A stretch of 64,000 bases of DNA from JAJFFW01 sp038534195 (lineage in GTDB: Bacteria; Pseudomonadota; Alphaproteobacteria; Caulobacterales; Parvularculaceae). Location of the stretch: NCBI GenBank assembly GCA_038534195.1, contig JBCAXE010000012.1:1-64000 (forward strand). Direction: 5' to 3'. Numbering within the stretch: position 1 is the first letter of the stretch; each line of letters starts with the position of its first letter. Under the pieces are notes generated by a model, which saw nothing but the letters and a program-made list of their open reading frames with translations, did no database searches and was not told where the DNA came from. Below are positions 27,248 to 35,410 of the stretch, in pieces. A program made the translations under genes and the position numbers.

Positions 27248-27559
27248 ATGGTCGCTACTGAGGATGATCCTGTTTGCCCGTTGTGCGAACGGCCTATTCC
27301 TCCCCATGCGAAGCAAAGCGTCCATCACCTGATCCCAAAATTGAAAGGCGGCAAAGGCGGCCCGACCGTTCGGCTACACGAGATTTGTCACAAGACAATC
27401 CACGCCCACGCCACGGAAACGGAACTCGCCCGTCTCTACAATACGATCGATACGCTAAAGGGGCACCCTGACATCGCCGCGTTCATCAAATGGGTCGCCC
27501 GGAAAGATCCGGCGTTTCACGCGCCCACGCGCGGACGGTCGCGCGGCAGACGGCGTTAA
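27248..27559 (+). CDS. Small HNH endonuclease family protein
   Basis: The 103-residue product is a minimal HNH protein: a CPLC zinc knuckle near residue 15, the HHLIPK element and a closing HEICHKTIH. The basic C-terminal tail (RGRSRGRRR) fits nucleic-acid binding. It follows the GMC oxidoreductase by 10 bases with only a weak ribosome site. Similar short HNH proteins are widespread in alphaproteobacteria, mostly without known targets; a restriction or repair role cannot be distinguished. Confidence 0.8.
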   Translation: MVATEDDPVCPLCERPIPPHAKQSVHHLIPKLKGGKGGPTVRLHEICHKTIHAHATETELARLYNTIDTLKGHPDIAAFIKWVARKDPAFHAPTRGRSRGRRR

Positions 27560-27582
27560 GCGCTACGCGCAACTTCGGCGTT

Positions 27583-28092
27583 CTAAAGACGGGTTTCTTC
27601 ACGCGTTATCGGATTGAGCCAAATCGCTGATCGCTTGCGTTCCTTCGCATAGGCGACGATATCGGCGGTGCCGCCCTCGCCCTGCGCCGGGCCGCCGTCC
27701 CACACAAAGATCATCAAATCAGCTTCGCGGACGACGCGTTCACCGGCTTTGCGAAAATTCGCCGATGTCGGTTCATCGCCGATACGAATAATCCTTTTTG
27801 ACCGCTGGCGGAGTATTTCATATTTGCGCAATTCGTCGCCGTCGAATGTCTCGGCATACCCGCCGGCGCCAGGAACAACCGCAATGTGACCGGCGCCGTA
27901 AGCGAGCGCGACTTCAGCGAAAATCTGATCGGCGCCGGCCGCCAGCGAAGAAAGGCCAACGGCGTGCGGCGCAGAAAGAAAGAAATCGATAAGGGCCTCG
28001 CGCGTCCAGTCCCAGTCCGCGCCGACGCGGTGGCGATGTCCCGAAACACCAATTCTTTTGGGCTCGCCCCCGAACCAAGACCTCTTTAGCAC
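27583..28092 (-). CDS. SLOG-superfamily (DprA/LOG-like Rossmann) protein
   Basis: The 169-residue product has a Rossmann-like layout with GVSGHRHRVG at the first strand/loop, the GxDxxF-type SSLAAGADQIFAEVAL motif near 47-62, VVPGAGGYAETF near 73 and a late IVAYAKERKR helix. This pattern resembles SLOG-fold proteins, which bind nucleotide-derived ligands and occur in nucleotide-signal and conflict systems. GTG is the start. It converges on the HNH gene (23 bases between stops) and has an AT-rich upstream region. No effector domain or partner gene is adjacent, so its role is unknown. Confidence 0.55.
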   Translation of the reverse strand: MLKRSWFGGEPKRIGVSGHRHRVGADWDWTREALIDFFLSAPHAVGLSSLAAGADQIFAEVALAYGAGHIAVVPGAGGYAETFDGDELRKYEILRQRSKRIIRIGDEPTSANFRKAGERVVREADLMIFVWDGGPAQGEGGTADIVAYAKERKRSAIWLNPITREETRL

Positions 28093-28229
28093 GTCGCCGC
28101 CCTAATATTCTTGTTCATTTAATTCTTTCAGGAATTATCCGAACACATACTGGCGTTGATTACTATCTATTTTCTGCGCGGATCAAATGGCGCAAAGATT
28201 ACGCGCTGTATAACAGTAAACAAAATTGT

Positions 28230-30140
28230 CTATTTCGGAAAATTCAACGTAGCCAATCGGCCTGTTTCAATCTGCGGAACGCCGTCGACCGTGGAGGCGG
28301 AAAACCGCATGCGCCGGACGCTGGTCATTGCGGCCTGATTGAAGCAATCATTCGTGGTGCTCTTAATGCCGATATTCGCCGTGCGCCCTTCCGGCAGGAC
28401 ATCGAATATAACGGTCACAGATTCAAGATCACCGGCCTGGCGCCCGCATCGCGATGGATATTCGAGGCTCGCGCGGCGGGTAACTTTCGCTTTAACAACT
28501 ACTGGTTCCGGCGCGGCCTCGGTGACGGGCGTGGATGCTGGCGCTGCAGTCGCCGGCCCCGGTTCCGTTGACTCATCAGCGAATAAGTCGCTTGCCGTTG
28601 CTGGCGTCTCATCCGGATCGGCGCGACCGGCGACGCCTGGCTCCAGCAAACTCTCAGTTGTCTCAACGCTAAGCTCAGCAACAACAGGGGCGGCTTCTTC
28701 GACCGCTTCAGTGAATTGGGATTCCGAGGCCGCCCGCGGCAAAGCATTTGCCGCCCCTGCTGTTTCCGGAACAATTGCGGCGCTTTGTTCAACAGCGTCC
28801 GAGATTTGCGGCGCTTGCGCCAGCTCGACAGCGTCCGCCACCGGAGACGCGTCGCCGGCGAACGAGGTCGGCTCTGCAGTCGGTTCTGGCGTCAGAGCGA
28901 TTGGCGCGCTTTCAGCGGCCGCCCCAGCCGCAGGAGCAATCTGCTCAGTCGTCGGATCACTATTTTGCGCGACTGCCGCGAACTGCCCCCGATTAAGATC
29001 GTCGATTGTCGTCTCCGTCGCAACCGGCTCAACGATCTCCGCGGGGATCACAACAGCCAGTTCGACCGGCTCATCAGCAGCAGCGGCCTCAACGGCGCTA
29101 TCGGCAGCGGGATCGTTTTGCGCCGGTTCAGGCTGATCAACAATATCGGCGATATCAAATTCCGTTGCAGGCGGCTCCGCCTCCGGCGCTGGGGTCGCGA
29201 CGGCATCATTTACAGATGCGGTTACGGTCGCAGCCGTCGTTTCGGTGGCAGCGTCCTCTGTGGCGGGAGCGACAGGCTCGGCAATCGCCGGAGCATCAGT
29301 TTCAGCAGCTGCAACGGTCTCTTCAACGGGTGGAAGGATCTCTTGCTTCAAGGTCGGCGCGGCCAGCGTGCGGTCAAGCGCGCCCGCTTCTATTAGGGGT
29401 AACGCGTCGGCGACCTGCGCCGGAGCGGGTGCGTCCGGATCAAAGACGTCGAAGAAATCTTCCGCTACGGCGGCATCCGCCGCTGGTTCCGCCGCGCCGC
29501 TTTCCTCGGCGGCGCCCTCGCCAGCGACCGCGATGTCGGACACGGACGGTTCTGATGACGCAGAAGGTTCGGGTACGGACAATTGCGGCGAAGGCGACGG
29601 CGCATCGGTGACGATCACGGACGGCGGCGCGTCCTCGGCCGAGGCGAGCGACGTGTCGTCGCCGGGCCCTTTGAAGACCTGGAAAAGCATCCACAACGCA
29701 AACAATCCGATCGCGCCGACGCCCAGAAGCGAGGCCAGCTTGGTTTCGCCGGTGACGCCAAGCGACGGCGCCGCAGCCGGACTCGCCGGCGCCTCTGTCG
29801 GGCGATCGCGTTCCGCCACCTCATCTTTGAAGCGATTGACCAAAGCGGGCGCGTCAAGGCCCAAATGAGTCGCGTAAACCTTAATGAACCCCGACGTAAA
29901 CGGAACCGCCGGGAGCGCCTCCATATCCGAAGCCTCGATCGCTTCCAGATGGACCTGCTTAATTTTCGTCGCCAGAACGACTTCCGACAGGTCGAGCCCC
30001 GCCTCCGCGCGTGCTTTCGCAAGGGTCTGGCCAACCGTTTCCGCGCGCGCCGCCTCGTTGCGGGCGGCGTCGAGATCAATAATATCAGCAGGCTTTCGCT
30101 CCTGCGGCGCCTCAAGGCTATTGTCTTGCGTCACTGCCAT
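28230..30140 (-). CDS. RodZ-like HTH membrane protein fused to a TonB C-terminal domain
   Basis: The 636-residue protein starts with a RodZ-type helix-turn-helix (about residues 36-105; ATKIKQVHLEAIE, PFTSGFIKVYATHLG) and a single membrane helix (137-156), followed by roughly 380 residues rich in Ala, Pro, Glu and Val. RodZ links MreB to the cell-wall machinery. The last 90 residues match the TonB C-terminal fold: a YPSRCGR start, a VTVIFDVLPEGR strand pair, and AAMTSVRRMRF ahead of the closing strand. GGAG precedes the ATG at 30140; the longer frame to 30179 lacks one. The fusion suggests envelope-spanning contact by the TonB-like tip (inference). Confidence 0.7.
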   Translation of the reverse strand: MAVTQDNSLEAPQERKPADIIDLDAARNEAARAETVGQTLAKARAEAGLDLSEVVLATKIKQVHLEAIEASDMEALPAVPFTSGFIKVYATHLGLDAPALVNRFKDEVAERDRPTEAPASPAAAPSLGVTGETKLASLLGVGAIGLFALWMLFQVFKGPGDDTSLASAEDAPPSVIVTDAPSPSPQLSVPEPSASSEPSVSDIAVAGEGAAEESGAAEPAADAAVAEDFFDVFDPDAPAPAQVADALPLIEAGALDRTLAAPTLKQEILPPVEETVAAAETDAPAIAEPVAPATEDAATETTAATVTASVNDAVATPAPEAEPPATEFDIADIVDQPEPAQNDPAADSAVEAAAADEPVELAVVIPAEIVEPVATETTIDDLNRGQFAAVAQNSDPTTEQIAPAAGAAAESAPIALTPEPTAEPTSFAGDASPVADAVELAQAPQISDAVEQSAAIVPETAGAANALPRAASESQFTEAVEEAAPVVAELSVETTESLLEPGVAGRADPDETPATASDLFADESTEPGPATAAPASTPVTEAAPEPVVVKAKVTRRASLEYPSRCGRQAGDLESVTVIFDVLPEGRTANIGIKSTTNDCFNQAAMTSVRRMRFSASTVDGVPQIETGRLATLNFPK

Positions 30141-30404
30141 ACGCAGTACTCCATACCCTGCCAAACGGCCCATCGACAAACGTCGACCCCAAAGGCCTCA
30201 AGCATGGTTGGCGCCAACGCCGAAGCGCGCGCCATCCCTCACGTCCGGCTTCACAATAGAATACTTGATCGATTCCAACCAGTGGCGGCGTGAAAAGAGT
30301 ATAAATTGCTGTTAGCTGGCCGAATTGTAATAAAATCAGCGAATTGGCGGCGCCGAACTTCCGTCATGGTTGTCGGCGTGGGCCGGTCTCAATGGACCGC
30401 CTTC
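30141..30404. other. Intergenic region upstream of the RodZ-like gene
   Basis: I see no reading frame or RNA signature here. A TATACT hexamer on the minus strand, about 150 bases before the RodZ-like start, could be a -10 element, but no convincing -35 accompanies it. Confidence 0.4.
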
Positions 30405-30433
30405 TATAAAAAAGAGGGCGTCAACGCCCTCTT
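30405..30433 (-). terminator. Rho-independent terminator of the rplU-rpmA operon
   Basis: A perfect 9-bp stem (AAGAGGGCG at 30412-30420 with CGCCCTCTT at 30425-30433, four-base loop) is followed on the minus strand by a U-rich run. It lies 25 bases after the rpmA stop. Confidence 0.92.
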
Positions 30434-30457
30434 TCTCACATAGGTTGTGAGACCGCG

Positions 30458-30715
30458 TTAAGCGTCGGCGACGACCGACACATATTGACGCTTGTCTTTC
30501 TTGGCGGCGAATTTAACGCGGCCGCCGGTCAGCGCGAACAGAGTGTGATCTTTGCCCATGCCCACGTTCGCGCCGGGGTGAAACTTTGTTCCCCGCTGGC
30601 GAACAATAATGTTGCCGGGCACGACGACTTCGTCGCCGAATTTCTTCACGCCAAGGCGGCGTCCGGCGGAATCGCGTCCATTGCGGGATGAACCGCCTGC
30701 TTTTTTATGCGCCAT
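30458..30715 (-). CDS. rpmA: Large ribosomal subunit protein bL27
   Basis: The 85-residue basic protein begins AHKKAGGSSRNGRDS after Met and continues with GRRLGVKKFG and RQRGTKFHPG, the fixed pattern of L27, whose N-terminal tail reaches the peptidyl-transferase centre. It follows rplU by 10 bases, the standard order, and is closed by a strong terminator. Confidence 0.98.
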   Translation of the reverse strand: MAHKKAGGSSRNGRDSAGRRLGVKKFGDEVVVPGNIIVRQRGTKFHPGANVGMGKDHTLFALTGGRVKFAAKKDKRQYVSVVADA

Positions 30716-30725
30716 GACTTAACTC

Positions 30726-31316
30726 CTATTCGCCTTTGGCCAGCTCTTTGGCCTGCTCAACCCAGTTATCACGCTCGATCCGGCCTTTGAAAGACAATTT
30801 GTCGTCAAAATCCGCGATTTCTTCAGGGCCCCACGCTGCAATCTGCGCGAACGTCGTCACGCCGAGATCGTGCAGCTTCGCTTCCAGCGCCGGTCCGACG
30901 CCGGAGAGTTTCTTAAGATCGTCGCCGCCCGCTGGCGCCTCAGCCGCCGGGGCTTTTTCCTTCGCTGGCGCAGCTTTTTTCGCCGCCGCTTTCGGCTTGG
31001 CGCCGCCGGTCAGGATGTCCGTCACTTTCACTTCCGTCAGATGCTGGCGGTGGCCCTTTTTGCGGCGATAATTCTGACGCCGGCGCTTTTTGAAGATAAC
31101 CACTTTCTTGTCGCGCATCTGGCGGACGATTTCCGCCGCAACGCTCGCGCCGTCCACCAACGGCGATCCGACCGTAACGTCATCGCCTTCGCCGACGATC
31201 AAAACATCGGACAATGTAATAGTGTCGCCCTCGTCGCCTGGCAGACGTTCAATTCTGAGAATATCGTCTTTGGCGACGCGGTATTGCTTGCCGCCAGTCT
31301 TTACGACCGCATACAT
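30726..31316 (-). CDS. rplU: Large ribosomal subunit protein bL21 with C-terminal helix-hairpin-helix extension
   Basis: The first ~103 residues are L21 (MYAVVKTGGKQYRVAKDD; FKKRRRQNYRRKKGHRQ), which binds 23S rRNA. A Lys/Ala linker leads to an added domain with LKKLSGVGPALEAKLHDLGV and a WGPEEIADFDDKL tail, the helix-hairpin-helix unit seen fused to L21 in many alphaproteobacteria. Total length is 196 residues against about 103 for plain L21. A -35/-10 pair at 31400-31428 lies upstream. Confidence 0.97.
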   Translation of the reverse strand: MYAVVKTGGKQYRVAKDDILRIERLPGDEGDTITLSDVLIVGEGDDVTVGSPLVDGASVAAEIVRQMRDKKVVIFKKRRRQNYRRKKGHRQHLTEVKVTDILTGGAKPKAAAKKAAPAKEKAPAAEAPAGGDDLKKLSGVGPALEAKLHDLGVTTFAQIAAWGPEEIADFDDKLSFKGRIERDNWVEQAKELAKGE

Positions 31317-31399
31317 AATCGACTCCTGGCGCGTCTTCCGCGCTCTAAAGGTCCTTTTTCGCCCCGGTTTCTGCCGCCCGGTTGTGATATGAGCGGCGT

Positions 31400-31428
31400 G
31401 AGGTAGCCCGTCGAACCGCTCCCGTCAA
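31400..31428 (-). promoter_or_regulatory. Candidate promoter of rplU-rpmA
   Basis: On the minus strand TTGACG (31423-31428) is separated by 17 bases from TACCTC (31400-31405), close to the alphaproteobacterial housekeeping consensus at the -35 and weaker at the -10. The predicted start is about 75 bases before the rplU ATG. Confidence 0.45.
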
Positions 31429-31509
31429 GGGAATTGACCCCCAAACCAGCGAATTTACGCCGGCCCGACCCTATGCCATCCTCGCCGCACTATTCTAAGG
31501 GGGGATCTA

Positions 31510-32019
31510 ATGCGACATGTCGTGGCCGCAGCGCTCACCGTCAGCGCATTTTTAAGTCTGGGAACCAAGACGGCCGAGGCGCGCACCCACTCCATGGCGT
31601 GCCGCGGCGGCGGTAATATGGAAATCACATTCTTTGTGGATACGCGCCACGATCCGCCCGGTCGCGTGGCGGGCGTTCCGATTGGCGAGCTCCGGACATC
31701 GTTCGAGATCATCGTCCAATTCAATAAGGGACGGCGCCGCTTTTCCATCCGTGAAGGCGAACCGCCGGCGGGCGTTTGCACCTTCATCGACCGGGGGTTA
31801 CGCGAGAGCGAGCCCAACGCACTGCGCCTCTCGGTCGATCGGGCCAACCTGACCTTGAGCTACAAGCCGGCCGACCAAACGGTGACGACCCGTTACCTGA
31901 ATGCAGGTCCGCAACAGTTCGTAGACCTCATTGAGAGCGGCGCCCTGTTTTTAGTGGAAGTCGAAAATGAACGCGGAGCCTTCAACGTGAGCAGCTGGAC
32001 GCAGCTTTCAGACGAGTGA
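31510..32019 (+). CDS. Exported protein of unknown function
   Basis: The 169-residue product has a signal peptide (MRHVVAAALTVSAFLSLG, cleavage near TAEARTHS) and a beta-rich mature part with two Cys (MACRGGGN; GVCTFIDRG). AAGGGGGGATCTA precedes the ATG. No family was recognised; the Cys pair may form a disulfide in the periplasm. It lies between the rplU promoter region and the tRNA-Ser locus. Confidence 0.65.
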   Translation: MRHVVAAALTVSAFLSLGTKTAEARTHSMACRGGGNMEITFFVDTRHDPPGRVAGVPIGELRTSFEIIVQFNKGRRRFSIREGEPPAGVCTFIDRGLRESEPNALRLSVDRANLTLSYKPADQTVTTRYLNAGPQQFVDLIESGALFLVEVENERGAFNVSSWTQLSDE

Positions 32020-32037
32020 AGCGCGATATGGCGCCGC

Positions 32038-32136
32038 TTGAAATTTGGCTCTAGCGTCGCGAAGACCTCCGCTCTCGGAGAGGCGCCGGGGTGGTTGACC
32101 AGCGCGAAAGCGCTGTTCTTACATTTATTCAACCAC
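32038..32136 (+). ncRNA. Duplicated tRNA-Ser promoter and 5' half (tRNA-derived remnant or small RNA)
   Basis: This segment repeats the promoter and first ~24 bases of the functional tRNA-Ser 120 bases downstream. TTGAAA at 32038-32043, 17 bases and GAAGAC match TTGAAA-N17-TAAGAC before the real gene, and GGAGAGG begins 39 bases after the -35 start in both. The copy then departs from the tRNA and forms a different fold: GTGGTTGA (32091-32098) pairs with TCAACCAC (32129-32136), enclosing a GNRA hairpin CAGCGC-GAAA-GCGCTG (32100-32115). It lacks an anticodon arm and CCA end, so it is no tRNA. Confidence 0.5.
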
Positions 32137-32161
32137 TCTTCTCGCCCACGCCCGTACCAGC

Positions 32162-32190
32162 TTGAAACTTTCACGACGCGACGCTAAGAC
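32162..32190 (+). promoter_or_regulatory. Candidate promoter of tRNA-Ser
   Basis: TTGAAA (32162-32167) and TAAGAC (32185-32190) are separated by 17 bases and end 10 bases before the tRNA. The same pair with the same spacing is conserved in the duplicated segment upstream, which supports a functional promoter. Confidence 0.5.
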
Positions 32191-32200
32191 CTGCGCTCTC

Positions 32201-32290
32201 GGAGAGGTGCCGGAGTGGTTGAACGGGGCGGTCTCGAAAACCGTTGTGCAGGCAACTGTACCGAGGGTTCGAATCCCTCTCTCTCCGCCA
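32201..32290 (+). tRNA. tRNA-Ser (anticodon CGA)
   Basis: The 90-base sequence folds as a class II tRNA with a 7-bp acceptor stem (GGAGAGG with TCTCTCC), D arm, anticodon loop CTCGAAA giving CGA, a long variable arm, T arm with GGTTCGAATCC, and an encoded CCA at 32288-32290. The long variable arm and anticodon identify serine. Confidence 0.97.
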
Positions 32291-32375
32291 GAATTTCGAA
32301 CTTACAGCAATTCGACTCGAAAACCTGCGGATTGAAAATGCGTCCGAAGCTCTCCGCTGGCGAACCAAATGAGAA

Positions 32376-32452
32376 TGGTGGGCCCGGAGGGACTCGAACC
32401 CCCGACCTAGCGGTTATGAGCCGCCAGCTCTAACCAACTGAGCTACAGGCCC
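32376..32452 (-). tRNA. tRNA with anticodon CAU (elongator Met, or Ile2)
   Basis: On the minus strand the 77 bases form a cloverleaf with acceptor GGGCCTG/CGGGCCC, D arm GCTCAGTTGGTTAGAGC, anticodon stem-loop GGCTCATAACC (CAU), T arm GGTTCGAGTCC and encoded CCA. It is not initiator tRNA, since the first pair is G-C. Elongator Met is likely, but CAU also serves tRNA-Ile2 after lysidine modification and I cannot separate them by eye. A TATAGC hexamer on the same strand at 32475-32480 could be its -10. Confidence 0.95.
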
Positions 32453-32591
32453 GGCGCGGTTTGCGCGGAAAGGTGCTATACCAGCATTGTCGCCGGGAGA
32501 GAAGGCGCCGAGGCGGGGTTGCGGAAATTGTTGTTCGGCTGGAGCCGGCGTAACAACGAGCTGCGCGGAGGCAATAACAAAGGAGCTAAAA

Positions 32592-33305
32592 ATGCGCCGA
32601 CAAATATCCATTTCATTCGTCTGTTTAGCGCTCATCGCGTGTTCGGCCCCAACGGGCGCCACGGCGCAAAACGAGGCGGACGCCCGAACGCTTGTCGTCA
32701 CCGGATCCGGCGAAGCGAGCGGCGCGCCCGACATCGCCACCATCACAATCGGCGTTGAGACGCGGGGCCAGACACCGGGTGAAGCAATCCGGCAAAACAG
32801 CGCGCAAATCGCAAAGACGATTAAAACGCTGAAAACGTTCGGCGTTGAGGGTAAAGACCTGCAAACGGCGTCGCTGTCGTTGAACGCTCAATATGACTAC
32901 GGACAAAACCGGTCTAATCCGCGCGTCACTGGCTATGTGGCCAATAATAATCTGCGCGTCATTCTAAGGGACCTCGACAAAGCCGGTGAAGTCTTGGACA
33001 GCGTCGTCAGCGCCGGCGCTAATCGGTTGAACGGCATGCAGTTCGGATTTGCTGAGCCGCAAACGATGATGGACGAAGCACGCGTCGAGGCGGTGAAGAA
33101 GGCTCGGGCGAAAGCTGCGTTGCTCGCTGACGCCGCAAACGTCGATCTCGGACCGATCCTGAAAATTCAGGACCTGACGGCGGGCGCGCGGCCTCCGGCC
33201 CCAGCGTTTCGGATGGAAGCCGATGTGGCGAGCGCGAGCGTTCCGCTGGAACGCGGCGAACTTTCGCTTAGCGCCTCTGTCACGTTGATTTACGAAATTC
33301 GCTGA
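32592..33305 (+). CDS. SIMPL (DUF541) domain exported protein
   Basis: The 237-residue product carries the SIMPL/DUF541 domain, with VVTGSGEASGAPDIATITIGVET at its start in short pieces, QTASLSLNAQYDY, and the characteristic late VEAVKKARAKAALLADAANV. The signal region contains LIACS, a lipobox candidate; a signal-peptidase I site near GATAQ is the alternative. AAGGAG at 32580-32585 fixes the ATG at 32592. The domain is related to BP26/OMP28 periplasmic proteins, whose function is unclear. Its stop abuts the convergent peptidase gene's stop with no gap. Confidence 0.88.
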   Translation: MRRQISISFVCLALIACSAPTGATAQNEADARTLVVTGSGEASGAPDIATITIGVETRGQTPGEAIRQNSAQIAKTIKTLKTFGVEGKDLQTASLSLNAQYDYGQNRSNPRVTGYVANNNLRVILRDLDKAGEVLDSVVSAGANRLNGMQFGFAEPQTMMDEARVEAVKKARAKAALLADAANVDLGPILKIQDLTAGARPPAPAFRMEADVASASVPLERGELSLSASVTLIYEIR

Positions 33306-34985
33306 TTACTCGCCGGCGAATTGCGTCGCGAAGAAGTCGCCCGCAATCCATGAGGGCGCCGCCGGCGCGTCGGCGATGCTTCGCGCGATCCGATAATTCA
33401 GTTCCGCAAAGCGCGCCGCAGACGCGTAATCGATTGGCAACGCCAAATCATCAGAGGGCTGATGATAATGCTCTTTCATGAAGTTTGAAAAAATCTCTTC
33501 GCCGCCAGCGCCGAACCCGACGATCAGAAAAACCGAGGGCACGCCTTTTTCAACGAAGCGATAATGATCGGAACGGGTGAAAATCCCCTGCTCAGGGATC
33601 GGATCAGGCGTGACACCGATATTCATCGATCCCGCCGCTTCTTTCACCAGGCCGCCGAGCGTCGAGCGCTCCGCACCGAAGGCGATGACGTCGGAAAACG
33701 GGAAGAGCGTCAGCGGCATATCCAGATTGACGTTCGCCACGATGTCTTCATCGACGGTTGGATAATTGACGAAATAATCCGCCCCCAAAAGCCCCTTTTC
33801 TTCCGCGGTCACTGCGAGGAAGAGAATTGATCGTTTGGGCGCCACCCCTGACTGAAACGATCGCGCCACTTCGAGCATAGTCGAGATGCCCATGGCGTTA
33901 TCCATGGCGCCGTTATGAATGAAATCGTCGCCGCCCTTGCGCGGTTCATAGACGCCCACATGATCAAGGTGACCTGTGAGAACGATGATTTCATCATCAA
34001 GGCTTTTGTCAGACCCCTGAATAAGCCCCGCCACATTAGAGCTTTTCTTTTCTTCAAAGGCCGACGCGCCCTTCAGGGCGACGGATTTGCCCAAGTCGAA
34101 AGCGGCGAGATCGCCTGCGCGCTCTTTGTCCTCCATAATCGCGCGAATTTCCGCGAAGCCTGTGCTGGTGTTCGCAAATAATTTTTCGGCGCCTTCCGGG
34201 CTCAGCGTCGCCGTCGCCTTGATCGATGCAGCGGATACTTCACCGACCCCGTCAGGGTGAACCCAGGTCATCGCTTCGCGCTCGATGCTCTTTGTCAATC
34301 GATCCCACGTGAAACGCTTGAGAAAAGATTCACTCGGCAGGGTAATGAATCCAACAGCCCCATTCGCCGCTGCGGTCTTTATCTTATTATCCGTTGACTG
34401 ATAGAAAGCGCGCTTTTCGCTATCGAACAAATCTGGCGCGCCGCTATAGACGATGACAATCTTGCCCCTGGCGTCCACGCCCGCATAGTCGTTTAACCCG
34501 ACTTCAGGGGCGACGAGGCCGTGGCGCACGAAGACAATCGGCGCTTCGACAGAAAATTCTCGTTCGGCCATGGACCGGCCAATCACATAATCTTCAAGAT
34601 GGGCGAGCGTCTGCGCGGCGCCGCCAGACTGCGTTACGACGAACGATGCGGCGTCGGGATCGCATTTCACGGACCGCAACGTCACGGATTGAAACCAACC
34701 GCCCCTATCGCCCGCGGCTTCCAAGCCCAGTGCGTCGAAGCGCGCCGCCACATATCGCGCGGCTTCTTCGTATCCCTCCGTACCCGCCTCGCGTCCGGCA
34801 CGCGCGTCATCGGCAAGATAAGCAAGATCCGTCGCGATGCGATCAGCAGCGGTCGCGCCTGCGGCGTTCATTTCAACGGCGACGCGCGCATCCTCTTTAA
34901 GGGCAAGCGGCGGGGCCTCAGTGGCGACACACGCCGCCAACAGGCTAAAACCGATAAGTGAAAGTATTCTGGAAATATTCAACAT
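33306..34985 (-). CDS. M28 family metallopeptidase, lipoprotein
   Basis: The 559-residue product has a lipoprotein signal (LLAACV) and a protease-associated domain inserted in a zinc aminopeptidase fold. Metal ligands are visible in TGHLDHVG, GAMDNAMG (His and Asp), TAEEKGLLGADYF (catalytic Glu pair) and late RSDHYRF. It is predicted to trim peptides in the periplasm. The ATG at 34985 places the signal peptide at the N-terminus; the longer frame to 35057 runs into panD. Upstream panD ends 68 bases before the start. Confidence 0.93.
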   Translation of the reverse strand: MLNISRILSLIGFSLLAACVATEAPPLALKEDARVAVEMNAAGATAADRIATDLAYLADDARAGREAGTEGYEEAARYVAARFDALGLEAAGDRGGWFQSVTLRSVKCDPDAASFVVTQSGGAAQTLAHLEDYVIGRSMAEREFSVEAPIVFVRHGLVAPEVGLNDYAGVDARGKIVIVYSGAPDLFDSEKRAFYQSTDNKIKTAAANGAVGFITLPSESFLKRFTWDRLTKSIEREAMTWVHPDGVGEVSAASIKATATLSPEGAEKLFANTSTGFAEIRAIMEDKERAGDLAAFDLGKSVALKGASAFEEKKSSNVAGLIQGSDKSLDDEIIVLTGHLDHVGVYEPRKGGDDFIHNGAMDNAMGISTMLEVARSFQSGVAPKRSILFLAVTAEEKGLLGADYFVNYPTVDEDIVANVNLDMPLTLFPFSDVIAFGAERSTLGGLVKEAAGSMNIGVTPDPIPEQGIFTRSDHYRFVEKGVPSVFLIVGFGAGGEEIFSNFMKEHYHQPSDDLALPIDYASAARFAELNYRIARSIADAPAAPSWIAGDFFATQFAGE

Positions 34986-35053
34986 GCGCCCCGTCCCGAC
35001 AGCTTCGAACGACAATAGCCCGAAAGCCGTCGGCGCGGTCAACCGCAGCCGGA

Positions 35054-35410
35054 TCAAATTACGCGGTCGATTGAATTTCCGTCGCCCATAAGAAGGACGG
35101 TTGGTTTGTAGTTGCGGGCTTCTTCCGCCGGCAATTGCGCATAAGCTGCTATGATCACGCGATCCCCGACAGAAGCCAACCGCGCAGCGGCGCCGTTGAG
35201 CATAAACTCGCGCGACCCCCGTTCAGCCGGCAACGCGTATGTGGTCAGCCGCGCGCCATTCGTCACATTCCAGATCGCCACTTGTTCGTGAGGCAGAATG
35301 CCCGCCGAATCGAGAATATCCTCATCGATAGCGATCGATCCCTCATAATGAAGATCGGTCATGGTCAAAGTCGCGCCGTGAATCTTCGCCTTCAACATGG
35401 TCAGGTTCAT
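35054..35410 (-). CDS. panD: Aspartate 1-decarboxylase (pyruvoyl enzyme)
   Basis: The 118-residue proenzyme makes beta-alanine for pantothenate. With the start at 35410 (GGAGG eight bases upstream) the self-cleavage site Gly24-Ser25 falls at its canonical position, in DLHYEGSIAID, and Lys9 and Tyr58 regions (KAKIH, NGARLTTYA) align. The longer frame to 35434 would shift this numbering. It pairs functionally with panB at 56.4 kb. Confidence 0.96.
   Translation of the reverse strand: MNLTMLKAKIHGATLTMTDLHYEGSIAIDEDILDSAGILPHEQVAIWNVTNGARLTTYALPAERGSREFMLNGAAARLASVGDRVIIAAYAQLPAEEARNYKPTVLLMGDGNSIDRVI

Noticed and set aside
28339..29868. Long plus-strand frames antisense to the RodZ-like linker
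   Set aside because: Low-complexity Ser/Ala/Thr sequence arises from the repetitive Ala/Pro/Glu codons on the other strand.
32077..32160. Second functional tRNA-Ser
   Set aside because: Only the 5' part is present; there is no anticodon arm, T arm or CCA.
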